In this document: positions 16,793-24,295 of the stretch, one piece after another | How positions within the stretch are numbered: the first letter of the stretch is position 1 | Layout of the letters: each line of letters opens with the position of its first letter | Source of the DNA: Bryobacterales bacterium | GTDB lineage: Bacteria; Acidobacteriota; Terriglobia; Bryobacterales; Bryobacteraceae | Reading direction: 5' to 3' | NCBI GenBank assembly: GCA_016789755.1 | Contig: JAEUQG010000470.1 | Coordinates: forward strand, 1-45,178 | DNA length: 45,178 nt | Notes under the pieces: model-generated | Told to the model about the DNA's origin: nothing | Databases searched by the model: none | What the model saw: only the letters and a program-made list of their open reading frames with translations | Program-made: the position numbers and the translations under genes

Positions 16793-17767
16793 TCAGTGGG
16801 CGGAGGCGATGTGCCAGCGGTAGGCGGATTCGACGATGGTGCGCAAATCCGAATGCACCGGTTTCCAACCCAGAAGCGTTCGAGCGCGCGAGGCCTCGGC
16901 TACCAACTCCGGGGCGTCGCCCTCGCGGCGGGGGCTCAGCCGTACGGGCACCTTGCGGCCGCTTACCTGTTCCACCATGTCGATCACCTGCCGCACGGTA
17001 AGTCCGGCGCCGGTGCCGAGGTTGCAAACCGTGCTGTGGCCGCCTCGCTCGAGATAACGCACTGCCAGCACATGGGCGGCGGCCAGATCCGACACGTGCA
17101 CATAATCGCGTACTGCCGTTCCATCCGGGCTCGGGTAGTCGGTCCCGAACAGATGCAGTTCCGGATTCTGGCCGAGCGCCGCACCGATGGCGAGCGGGAT
17201 GAGATGTGTCTCCGGTTCGTGATTCTCGCCTAGTTGTCCGTCGGGGTCGGCGCCGGCGGCGTTGAAATAGCGCAGCACCACGGACCGCAAGCCATAGGCC
17301 TGGCCATACCAGCCGATGGCCCGCTCCATCATGAGCTTCGAGTCCCCGTAGGGGCTCACCGGCTGCAGACGGTGATCCTCGGGGATGGGCACTTGTAAAG
17401 GATCGCCGTAGACGGCCGCGGTGGAGGAGAAGACGATTCGTCCGACTCCGGCCTCGCGCAGCCCATCCAGGAGATTGAGCGTATTGCCGAAGTTATTGCG
17501 AAAATACTTTCCCGGCTCGCGCACCGATTCGCCTACCGATATATAAGCCGCGAAATGAATGGCCGCGCCGAAGGAGTATTTCGCCAGGACGCGCCGCAAA
17601 GCGGCCGGGTCGGCAAGATCGCCTTCCTCCAACGGTCCGTACTGCACGGCTGCGCGATGCCCGTACTCCATGCTGTCGAATACAACCGGCTCGTAACCCG
17701 CCTGCGACAAGGCTTTCGCCGTATGGCTCCCGATGTAACCGGCGCCTCCGGTGACCAGAATTTGCAT
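16793..17767 (-). CDS. galE: UDP-glucose 4-epimerase
   Basis: 324 residues, full length for GalE. It has the NAD-binding motif TGGAGYIGSH (6-15), the GalE-typical HFAAYISVGESV, the catalytic YxxxK as SPYGDSKLMMER (Y140), FSSTAAVYGDP and the LRYFNAAGADP segment. It interconverts UDP-glucose and UDP-galactose, feeding surface polysaccharide synthesis. The ATG is preceded by GAGGAGG with very short spacing. Divergent from the RNA-binding protein gene across about 160 bases in which no clear promoter was recognised. A 6-bp hairpin downstream (16742-16757) lacks a T-tract. Confidence 0.96.
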   Translation of the reverse strand: MQILVTGGAGYIGSHTAKALSQAGYEPVVFDSMEYGHRAAVQYGPLEEGDLADPAALRRVLAKYSFGAAIHFAAYISVGESVREPGKYFRNNFGNTLNLLDGLREAGVGRIVFSSTAAVYGDPLQVPIPEDHRLQPVSPYGDSKLMMERAIGWYGQAYGLRSVVLRYFNAAGADPDGQLGENHEPETHLIPLAIGAALGQNPELHLFGTDYPSPDGTAVRDYVHVSDLAAAHVLAVRYLERGGHSTVCNLGTGAGLTVRQVIDMVEQVSGRKVPVRLSPRREGDAPELVAEASRARTLLGWKPVHSDLRTIVESAYRWHIASAH

Positions 17768-17926
17768 GCCTCCTCATTGTGCCATACCCCCTGCTAAATG
17801 CCGTGGTATGCTGAAGATGTCTTTTGTCCACATCCGTCCTGTCCTTGCGTTTGCCTCCATTCGGATTGGTTGAACCTAACAGCCCGGGGTCTTCAAAGAC
17901 AATTTCGAATAGGAGACTCACTCCAA

Positions 17927-18247
17927 GTGACCAATATTTTCGTAGGAAATCTGAATTTCCGTACTACGCAAGAGGACCTGCACCAGGCCTTTTCGCAGTA
18001 CGGCGCAGTGGAACGCGTCAGCATCGTAACGGACCGGGCCACGGGCCAGCCGCGCGGCTTTGCCTTTGTGGAAATGACCAACGCGGATGAAGCCGAAACG
18101 GCCATCTCCCGTCTCAATGGCGCCGAACTCGACGGCCGCGCGCTGAACGTGAATGAAGCGCGTCCGCGTCCGGCGGGTGGCGGTGGCGGCGGCTACGGTG
18201 GCGGTGGTGGCGGTGGCCGTGGCCAGCGCCGTCAGCCCCGCTGGTAA
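17927..18247 (+). CDS. Glycine-rich RRM RNA-binding protein
   Basis: 106 residues. A single RNA recognition motif has RNP2 at 4-9 (IFVGNL) and RNP1 at 43-50 (RGFAFVEM), followed by a Gly-rich tail (81-100) and a basic end. Such small bacterial RRM proteins bind RNA in the cytoplasm and are often cold- or stress-induced; the tail resembles the cyanobacterial Rbp type. The frame is open from 17798, but the family N-terminus (TNIFVGNL) fixes the start at GTG 17927, with AGGAG at 17911-17915, 11 bases upstream. A hairpin terminator follows. Monocistronic by appearance. Confidence 0.92.
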   Translation: MTNIFVGNLNFRTTQEDLHQAFSQYGAVERVSIVTDRATGQPRGFAFVEMTNADEAETAISRLNGAELDGRALNVNEARPRPAGGGGGGYGGGGGGGRGQRRQPRW

Positions 18248-18275
18248 CCTGCATCGAACAATTTCACAACCTGCA

Positions 18276-18311
18276 ACGGCCTGCCTCTCAGTAAAGAGGG
18301 CAGGCCGTTTG
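18276..18311 (+). terminator. Terminator after RRM protein gene
   Basis: ACGGCCTGCC (18276-18285) pairs with GGCAGGCCGT (18299-18308). CTCT/AGAG extends the stem towards the loop, and TTTGTGTT follows. It ends the RRM transcript 20 bases before the next start codon. Confidence 0.8.
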
Positions 18312-18328
18312 TGTTGGAATAGCAGGAA

Positions 18329-20185
18329 ATGCTTTTCGCTATCGTCTCGCTTCTGTGCTCCCTGCCGGCGGCTCAAACGCCGGCGCTTGAAAGCGGCAGA
18401 CAACTCTTCGCCTCGCGTTGCGGCGCCTGCCACGGCGCCGACGGCCGCGGCGGCGAGCGGGGACCCGGCATCACGAACCGCGGTCTGCGCAGCCGCGATC
18501 GGGCGTCGCTGAGCGATCTGGTGCGCAACGGACTTCCGGCGCGGGGCATGCCTGGCGTGAATCTTCCGGCTGCGGAGATGGATGCCATGATCGTTTTCCT
18601 GCGCACGCTGGATGGGGCGGCGCCCACGGTCACGCGGAAGATTCCGGTAAACGGCCCGGCATTCTCGACAATTGCCTCTCCCGGCCGTGGCGACTGGCTC
18701 AGCTATCATGGGCAACTGAGCGGCAATCGTTATAGTGCGCTCGATCAGATTCACACGGGCAATGCCGGCGCGCTTGCGCCGCGCTGGATATTCGGGATTC
18801 CTGGGGCGGGCCGTCTTCAGGTGACTCCCATCGTCGTTGACGGCGTGATGTACATCACGGCTGTGAACGAGGCGCGGGCGCTCGATGCGGCCACGGGGCG
18901 CGAAATCTGGAGTTTCCGCCGTCCCCGCACGCAAGGCTTGGTTGGCGATGCGGCGGGCGGGATCAATCGCGGTGTAGCGCTGCTCAACGACCGTGTTTTT
19001 CTCGTCACCGACCACGCGCATCTACTGGCGCTCGACCGGGCAACGGGTGCGTTGCTTTGGGATACGGAAATGGCGGACTACCGGCAGAACTACGGGGCCA
19101 CCGCCGCTCCGCTGGTGGTGAACGATCTCGTACTGAGCGGGACCTCGGGCGGAGATGAAGGGGTACGCGGGTTCATCGCTGCCTACAGCGCGTCGACCGG
19201 CAAAGAAATATGGCGTTTCTGGACGGTTCCCGCTCCTGGCGAGCCCGCGGCCTCCACCTGGCAAGGGGTGGAACTTCCGCACGGATGCGCCGCTGCCTGG
19301 CTGACGGGAGTGTACGATCCTCAGTTGAAACTCGTTTACTGGCCTACCGGCAATCCCTGCCCCGATTACAACGGCGATGAACGCAAGGGGGACAATCTTT
19401 ATGCCAGTTCCGTTGTCGCGCTCGATGCCGTTACGGGCAAACTTCGGTGGCATTATCAGTTCACGCCCCACGATCTGCACGATTGGGATGCGACGCAAGT
19501 GCCTGTGCTCATCGATGCCGATTGGGGAGGACGGGCGCGCAAACTGTTGGTGCAAGCCAATCGCAATGGATTTTTCTACGTTCTCGACCGCACGGACGGC
19601 AAGCTGCTGCTGGCCAAGCCATTCGTGGAGAAAATGAACTGGGCGAAAGGTATCGGCGTGGATGGGCGGCCGATCGCGATTCCTGAAGCCAATCCGACGG
19701 CGGAGGGTGTGCGAGCTTGTCCGGCGGTGGAAGGCGCCACGAATTGGATGGCGCCATCGTTTCACCCCTCCACCGGTTTTTACTACATCATGGCGCTGGA
19801 AAAGTGCACCATTTACCGGAAAGCTCCGGCGCAGTGGGAGGCGGGGAAGTCGCACTATGGGGGCGCCACCCGCCGCGTTCCTGATGAGCCGGGCAAGAAG
19901 TATCTGCGGGCGCTGGATCTGCGGACCGGCCGTATTGTCTGGGAATTGCCGCAAGAGGGTCCCGCGGAAAGTTGGGGCGGGACGCTGGCCACGCAAGGGG
20001 GTCTGGTCTTTTTCGGCCATGACAACGGCGATTTCGCCGCCGCCGACGCCAAGACGGGGAGGTTGCTGTGGAGCTTTCCTGCCAACGCTTTGTGGAAGGC
20101 TTCGCCGATGACGTACCTGGCAGGCGGCAAACAGTATGTAGCGATCGCCGCCGGCGGTGCTGTGGTCGCGTTCGGATTACCGTGA
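18329..20185 (+). CDS. PQQ-dependent dehydrogenase with N-terminal cytochrome c domain
   Basis: 618 residues. After a short signal peptide (MLFAIVSLLCSLPAAQ) comes a c-type heme site C31-G-A-C-H35, a probable Met ligand in RGMPGV (about 75), then an eight-bladed PQQ propeller (about 120-618). The propeller shows repeated W-motif elements such as ALDAATGREIWSF, ALDRATGALLWDT, ALDAVTGKLRWHY and ADAKTGRLLWSF. It also has the quinoprotein motifs NPCPDYNGDERKGDNLY and TPHDLHDWDATQVPVL, the latter carrying the likely catalytic Asp. It oxidises an alcohol or sugar in the periplasm and passes electrons to the heme. In known quinohemoprotein alcohol dehydrogenases the heme domain is C-terminal; here it is N-terminal. 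The substrate is unknown. The ribosome site is weak (AGGA one base before the ATG). Confidence 0.92.
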   Translation: MLFAIVSLLCSLPAAQTPALESGRQLFASRCGACHGADGRGGERGPGITNRGLRSRDRASLSDLVRNGLPARGMPGVNLPAAEMDAMIVFLRTLDGAAPTVTRKIPVNGPAFSTIASPGRGDWLSYHGQLSGNRYSALDQIHTGNAGALAPRWIFGIPGAGRLQVTPIVVDGVMYITAVNEARALDAATGREIWSFRRPRTQGLVGDAAGGINRGVALLNDRVFLVTDHAHLLALDRATGALLWDTEMADYRQNYGATAAPLVVNDLVLSGTSGGDEGVRGFIAAYSASTGKEIWRFWTVPAPGEPAASTWQGVELPHGCAAAWLTGVYDPQLKLVYWPTGNPCPDYNGDERKGDNLYASSVVALDAVTGKLRWHYQFTPHDLHDWDATQVPVLIDADWGGRARKLLVQANRNGFFYVLDRTDGKLLLAKPFVEKMNWAKGIGVDGRPIAIPEANPTAEGVRACPAVEGATNWMAPSFHPSTGFYYIMALEKCTIYRKAPAQWEAGKSHYGGATRRVPDEPGKKYLRALDLRTGRIVWELPQEGPAESWGGTLATQGGLVFFGHDNGDFAAADAKTGRLLWSFPANALWKASPMTYLAGGKQYVAIAAGGAVVAFGLP

Positions 20186-20214
20186 GTGTGTATCGGCAAG
20201 CGGTGAAAGGAGCG

Positions 20215-20526
20215 CTAACGCGGCATGAGGGGATTTCGTGTTTTCAGGGCGGGGAATCGCTGGAAGCCGCGGTCGGCGGTCCACAATTCCGGGATGCCGT
20301 GAAACAGGCAAAGAGCAGCGATGCGGGCGTCGTGCGCCTGGACGCCGCCAATCGATGCGGCCTTCAGGATACGGTGCGCCACTTCCCAATAGCCTGACCG
20401 TTTCGCTAGCAGCACGAGGCTTGTGCTGTCTTTGCGCAGACCGGATTCCACAAGTTCCGTGAGCGTGATGCCCTCCTTGGCGGCGAGGGCCTATGCTGGG
20501 ACAACGAACGTAAGCGTAGCTAATGC
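20215..20526 (-). pseudogene. VapBC toxin-antitoxin relic (antitoxin and PIN fragments fused)
   Basis: In one minus-strand frame, 20490 down to the stop at 20215, the sequence reads as the end of a VapB-type antitoxin (ALAAKEGITLTELVESGLRK). It runs directly into the C-terminal part of a PIN-domain toxin: VQAHDARIAALCLFHGIPEL, then WTADRGFQRFPAL and TRNPL, with two of the conserved acidic PIN residues. The antitoxin N-terminus continues upstream in the same frame (LATLTFVVPA) but is cut by a TAG at 20491-20493. The toxin N-terminus with its first catalytic Asp is missing. An internal deletion that joined the two genes, plus the stop, explains this; it cannot encode a working toxin. Confidence 0.72.
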
Positions 20527-20557
20527 CGACAGTCATCCAAATACCATAGGGGGGGGT

Positions 20558-21345
20558 ATGTTGCTTTCCGTAATTCCAATTTTTCTCAGAGTTGAAGTAC
20601 TTTCTCAGGAAACCGAACAGAGGGACCAAAGACATAAGGAATACGACCGGGTAGCCCCGCTGCTGTGCCGCGTTGGGTCACTTGATTCGCGAATGGACGT
20701 TTGGTCAGTAAATGGTCTCGCCCGTCCGCGGCGGCAGTTCATGAGTACACAAGAACACTTCACGAACTGATTTCTGAGACAATTGCCGAAACTCTCCGGG
20801 AGTCCGAAAAATCGACGCTGGTCAACAGGGTCGTTGGTAACGTGCGCAGCCTGCAGGGGAGATTACATAAGAACTTGCAAGACCTTCCTGCGGCTGTCAT
20901 TGGGACCATCGGAGATCACGATGTGCTGGCCGCCGCCTTCGAGATCCTTCAAGGATCTAGTACAATACCGGAGCCGGAGCCCCATATCCACTTTTACTTA
21001 AACAAGTCGGGCTTCTGGTACCTGGCTGCCGAGGCACCTCCGGATCTGGATAAGTTTGCCCTGAAGATACGGAGTATTGGAAGCCCGGTATCCGGGGAAG
21101 TGTGGATCCTAGCTTGGGGGAGCCGCTATGGGGATAATCGAACCAAAATGCATGCGAGGCTCTACGCTTTCGACGGGGGGAGTGTGCGCACTGTTTGGAG
21201 TCAAGACGCGTTGCATGGCGGCGAGATCAAAGTTGAAGGAGACCGGATCACCGTCACTTATTACGATCCCGCCAAATGGGGAATAGATCCGCCAAATCTG
21301 GAAGAGTACGCGATCACTGGCACTGGATTGAACCGCGTTCGCTGA
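20558..21345 (+). pseudogene. Hypothetical protein, probably split by a frameshift near 20730-20745
   Basis: Not recognised. A 214-residue frame from TTG 20701 to TGA 21345 carries the conserved-looking part (FYLNKSGFWYLAAEAPPDLD, then GSRYGDNRTKMHARLYAFDG and ITVTYYDPAKWGI). In that frame a stop lies at 20683-20685. The preceding frame starts at ATG 20558 after an eight-G tract, opens with a hydrophobic stretch (MLLSVIPIFLRVEVLSQ), reads through WSVNGLARPRRQF and ends at 20770. The two overlap where the protein sense seems to pass from one frame to the other, so an indel in a single gene of about 260 codons is likely. If intact, only 20701-21345 is expressed. Its 3' end overlaps convergent wecB by 32 bases, and GC is lower than in the neighbours. 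Confidence 0.55.
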
Positions 21346-22471
21346 CCGGGCCGAAATACCCCCGCACGGCGGCCACGATCCGTTCCGACGCGAGCCCATC
21401 GCCATAGGGATTATGGATATGGGACCGGCGGTCATACTCCGCCGCGTCATCCAGCAGCAGGGCCGCCTCGGCGGCAATGCGCTCGGCATCGGTCCCCACC
21501 AGACGGGATGTCCCTGCCTCCACGGCTTCCGGGCGCTCGGTCTTCTCGCGCATCACCAGCACCGGCTTTCCTAACGATGGCGCCTCCTCCTGCACGCCGC
21601 CCGAATCGGTGAGGATGAGGTAACTGCGCCGCATCAGATCGACGAAAGGCACGTAATCCTGGGGATCGATCAGGTGCACGTTGCCACGCCCGCCGAGCAG
21701 GCGCTCGACCGGCTCCCGCACATTGGGATTGGGATGGACGGGGTACACCAGTTCCACATCCTCCCGTTCTGCCAGCCGGCGCAGCGCTTCGCAGATGCGC
21801 TCAAAGCCGCCGCCGAAGCTTTCGCGCCGGTGCCCGGTGACCAGGATCATTCGTTTGGCGGGATGGGGAAACTCCCACCGCGGGACATCCACTTCGCCAC
21901 GCTCGATTTTATCCTTGATCGCCAGCAGCGCGTCGATGCAGGTGTTGCCGGTGACGGCGATCCGCGCATCGGGCACGCCATCGCGGCGCAGGTTTGCGGC
22001 TGAGCCCTCGGTGGGCGGCAGATGCAGTGCTGTCAGCCGGGTGGTGAGTACACGGTTCATCTCTTCCGGGAATGGCTGGCGCATGTCCCAGGTGCGCAGA
22101 CCGGCCTCGACGTGCGCCACGGGGACGCCTCGGTAGAAGCCGGCCAGCGCTCCGCAGAAGGTGGTGGTGGTGTCGCCCTGGACGAAGATCATCGCCGGCT
22201 GTTCGGCCAGCAGGACGGGTTCGAGCGCGGCCAGGATGCGGCTGGTGGATTGAAACAGCGTCTGGCCGGGAAGCATCACGTCGAGGTCGTAGTCGGGGGT
22301 GACGGAAAAGGCGGCGAGCACCTGGTCGAGGAGGCCGCGATGCTGTGCGGTGACGCAGACGCGGGTGTCGAAGTCCGTCAGGTGGCGCTTCATGTAGAGC
22401 ACGACGGGGCACAATTTGATGGCTTCCGGGCGGGTGCCGAAGATGAACAGGATCTTGGGTTTAGGGGACAA
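21314..22471 (-). CDS. wecB: UDP-N-acetylglucosamine 2-epimerase (non-hydrolysing)
   Basis: About 385 residues, the usual size. Motifs: ILFIFGTRPEAIKLCPVV at the N-terminus, VQGDTTTTF, AHVEAGLRT, PEEMNR, TGHRRESFGGGF, HPNPNV and LTDSGGVQEEAPSLGKPVLV near the C-terminus. It converts UDP-GlcNAc to UDP-ManNAc, a precursor for surface glycans. No ATG or GTG is available: the candidates are TTG at 22471 (chosen, closest to the family start) and TTG at 22525, which would overlap the fliD promoter. Both have poor ribosome sites. Divergent from fliD; its tail overlaps the convergent hypothetical gene by 32 bases. It may supply sugars for flagellin or envelope glycans (inference). Confidence 0.93.
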   Translation of the reverse strand: MSPKPKILFIFGTRPEAIKLCPVVLYMKRHLTDFDTRVCVTAQHRGLLDQVLAAFSVTPDYDLDVMLPGQTLFQSTSRILAALEPVLLAEQPAMIFVQGDTTTTFCGALAGFYRGVPVAHVEAGLRTWDMRQPFPEEMNRVLTTRLTALHLPPTEGSAANLRRDGVPDARIAVTGNTCIDALLAIKDKIERGEVDVPRWEFPHPAKRMILVTGHRRESFGGGFERICEALRRLAEREDVELVYPVHPNPNVREPVERLLGGRGNVHLIDPQDYVPFVDLMRRSYLILTDSGGVQEEAPSLGKPVLVMREKTERPEAVEAGTSRLVGTDAERIAAEAALLLDDAAEYDRRSHIHNPYGDGLASERIVAAVRGYFGPVSERGSIQCQ

Positions 22472-22521
22472 TCTCCAGGCTAGCGCGAGGGGGGTGGGAA
22501 TACAAAATCGCGGCGCGTCTC

Positions 22522-22548
22522 TCAAACTTCGCCCGTCTTCGCCGATAA
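22522..22548 (+). promoter_or_regulatory. Sigma-28 type promoter of fliD
   Basis: GCCGATAA (22541-22548) is a perfect flagellar sigma-28 -10 element. TCAAACTT (22522-22529), 11 bases upstream, matches five of eight positions of the TAAAGTTT -35 element. Transcription would start near 22555, about 19 bases before the fliD ATG, with GGAGGAG at 22557-22563 as ribosome site. Confidence 0.75.
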
Positions 22549-22573
22549 GCCTTAGCGGAGGAGTCCATCCGCC

Positions 22574-23935
22574 ATGAGCATCTCCCCATTAACATTCACC
22601 GGCGTCAGCAGCTTCTCGGAAGATTTCCAGACGATTCTCAGCCGCGCGACGCAGATCGCGAGCCTGCCGATTACGGCTCTGCAGAATCAGCAGAAAGACC
22701 TGCTGCAGCAGAAGTTGCTGGTATCGAACCTGAGCGGATCGGTCGCTTCGCTGGCCAGCAGCGTCACGGCTCTCGGCACGCTGGGCGAGCAGAAGGCGCT
22801 GGCAGCCTCCAGTTCCAACACTTCCAAGGTGACGGCATCGAACGTCAATTCCTCCGCTCCGGCTGTTTATACGCTGTCGGAGATCACCTCGGTGGCCAAA
22901 GCAGCGGCGGAGACCTCCGCGAGCGGGTATGCCAACTCGACCTCGACGGCGGTTTCCAGTACCGGCACGGTGAAACTGACTGTCGGCTCGAACAATTACA
23001 CGATCGATCTCACGGGCAAGAACAACCTCACAGGGGTGCGCGATGCGATCAACAATCTCGGCGCGGGGGTGACGGCGAGCGTGCTGACCACAGGCACGGG
23101 CGCGAATCCCTACTATCTCTCCATCACGGCCAATAGCACCGGGGCGACGACGCTGGAACTGCGCGACGATCCTAGCGGGGCCAACACCAATCTGCTGACG
23201 GCGAGCAATCAGGGCGCAAATACCGAGTTCAAACTGAACGGCGTGCCGGTCAGCAAGAAGACCACGTTCATCAACGATGTGGTGCCGGGGGTGACGTTCA
23301 ACGTTCTGGGCACGACGGAGGCGGCCGAGTCGGTCACGGTCACCGTGGCATCCGACCGCTCGAAGGTGTCCACGGCGTTGCAAAGCTTCGTGGCGAATTA
23401 CAATGCGGTGCGTGAGCAGGTGAACGCGCAGATCGGCAGCGGGGCAGGGTTATTGAGCGGGGACTTTCTCATCCGGGAGGTGCACAGCCGGCTGCGCACG
23501 GTAGCTTCCTACGAGGGCGGCGACGGCTCCATCACCAGTTTGGGGGCGCTCGGTGTGGAGTTTGACCGCGATGGCGTTGCCAGCTTCAACTCCGATGTCT
23601 TCAATGCGCTGACCGCCGGTGAAATCAGTGACTCGTTTTCCTTTCTCGGGACCACACAGACCGGCTTCGGCGAACGTGCTTCGCTGCTGACCACGGTCAG
23701 CGATGCGGTCACCGGCATGGCCAAGATCCAGCTCGACAAGTACGAGGAAACCGACGGACGGATCAGTGAGCAGGTAGCCACGCTGACCGAACGTCTACAG
23801 GCCATGCAGCTTTCGCTTTCGGCAAAATTGCAGGCTGCCGATTCGCTGTTGGCCAGTCTGCAATCGCAGCAAAGTGTGCTGGACGCTTCTATCCAGAGTC
23901 TGAACTATTCTCTCTACGGTAGAAAGGAAGGCTAA
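22574..23935 (+). CDS. fliD: Flagellar filament cap protein FliD (HAP2)
   Basis: 453 residues. The N-terminal FliD domain (about 1-100: MSISPLTFTGVSSFSEDFQT, a run of Gln/Leu-rich coiled coil) and the C-terminal FliD domain (about 215-453, from TEFKLNGVPVSKKT to SLQSQQSVLDASIQSLNYSL) are both present. A flagellin-IN-like module lies between them (about 130-215). The protein caps the growing filament and folds flagellin monomers outside the cell. It has a good ribosome site (GGAGGAG, spacing 10) and a sigma-28 type promoter, so expression should come late in flagellar assembly together with flagellin. The next gene starts on the base after its stop. Confidence 0.96.
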   Translation: MSISPLTFTGVSSFSEDFQTILSRATQIASLPITALQNQQKDLLQQKLLVSNLSGSVASLASSVTALGTLGEQKALAASSSNTSKVTASNVNSSAPAVYTLSEITSVAKAAAETSASGYANSTSTAVSSTGTVKLTVGSNNYTIDLTGKNNLTGVRDAINNLGAGVTASVLTTGTGANPYYLSITANSTGATTLELRDDPSGANTNLLTASNQGANTEFKLNGVPVSKKTTFINDVVPGVTFNVLGTTEAAESVTVTVASDRSKVSTALQSFVANYNAVREQVNAQIGSGAGLLSGDFLIREVHSRLRTVASYEGGDGSITSLGALGVEFDRDGVASFNSDVFNALTAGEISDSFSFLGTTQTGFGERASLLTTVSDAVTGMAKIQLDKYEETDGRISEQVATLTERLQAMQLSLSAKLQAADSLLASLQSQQSVLDASIQSLNYSLYGRKEG

Positions 23936-24283
23936 TTGCAGAACCTGAACGAGATACTCCAGGAACTGGAAACCGTGGATGCCGATCTGGCCATTGCCGA
24001 TGCTTGGGACCTTGGGCGGATTGCCGCCGTACTGGAGAGACGCAACCGGCTGATCGGAGAGGCCACGGCCGCCATCGATGCGCTCCGTCAGCCGACAGCC
24101 GAGCAGCAGATTGCCCTGCGGCGCTCGCGCGAGGCGGGTGTCAGCGCCATGCGCCAGTTGATCCTTGCCAAACATCTGCTTTCCTCCGAGATTGCATCGC
24201 TCAAACAGGAGCAGAGACTGTGGGATACGGTGTCGGCGCAAGTGCGCCCCTCGGCCCCGCCGCGTGTGGATTGGGAGGGATAA
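23936..24283 (+). CDS. FliT-like flagellar export chaperone
   Basis: 115 residues, almost entirely helical by composition (LNEILQELETVDADLAIADA, then RIAAVLERRNRLIGEA) with Glu/Leu/Ala heptads and no membrane segment. A short helical protein directly behind fliD is the classical position of FliT, the FliD chaperone. The sequence identity is too weak to name it firmly; a FlgN-like chaperone is the alternative. The start is TTG at 23936, immediately after the fliD stop, with AAGGAAGG inside the fliD end as ribosome site, so the two are co-translated. Convergent with the radical SAM gene after a 12-base gap. Confidence 0.65.
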   Translation: MQNLNEILQELETVDADLAIADAWDLGRIAAVLERRNRLIGEATAAIDALRQPTAEQQIALRRSREAGVSAMRQLILAKHLLSSEIASLKQEQRLWDTVSAQVRPSAPPRVDWEG

Positions 24284-24295
24284 CAACGGGGCGGG

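Noticed and set aside
20549..20556. Run of eight G as a phase-variation tract
   Set aside because: It precedes a possible start codon and may simply serve as ribosome site; the gene behind it is already frameshifted, so switching cannot be argued.
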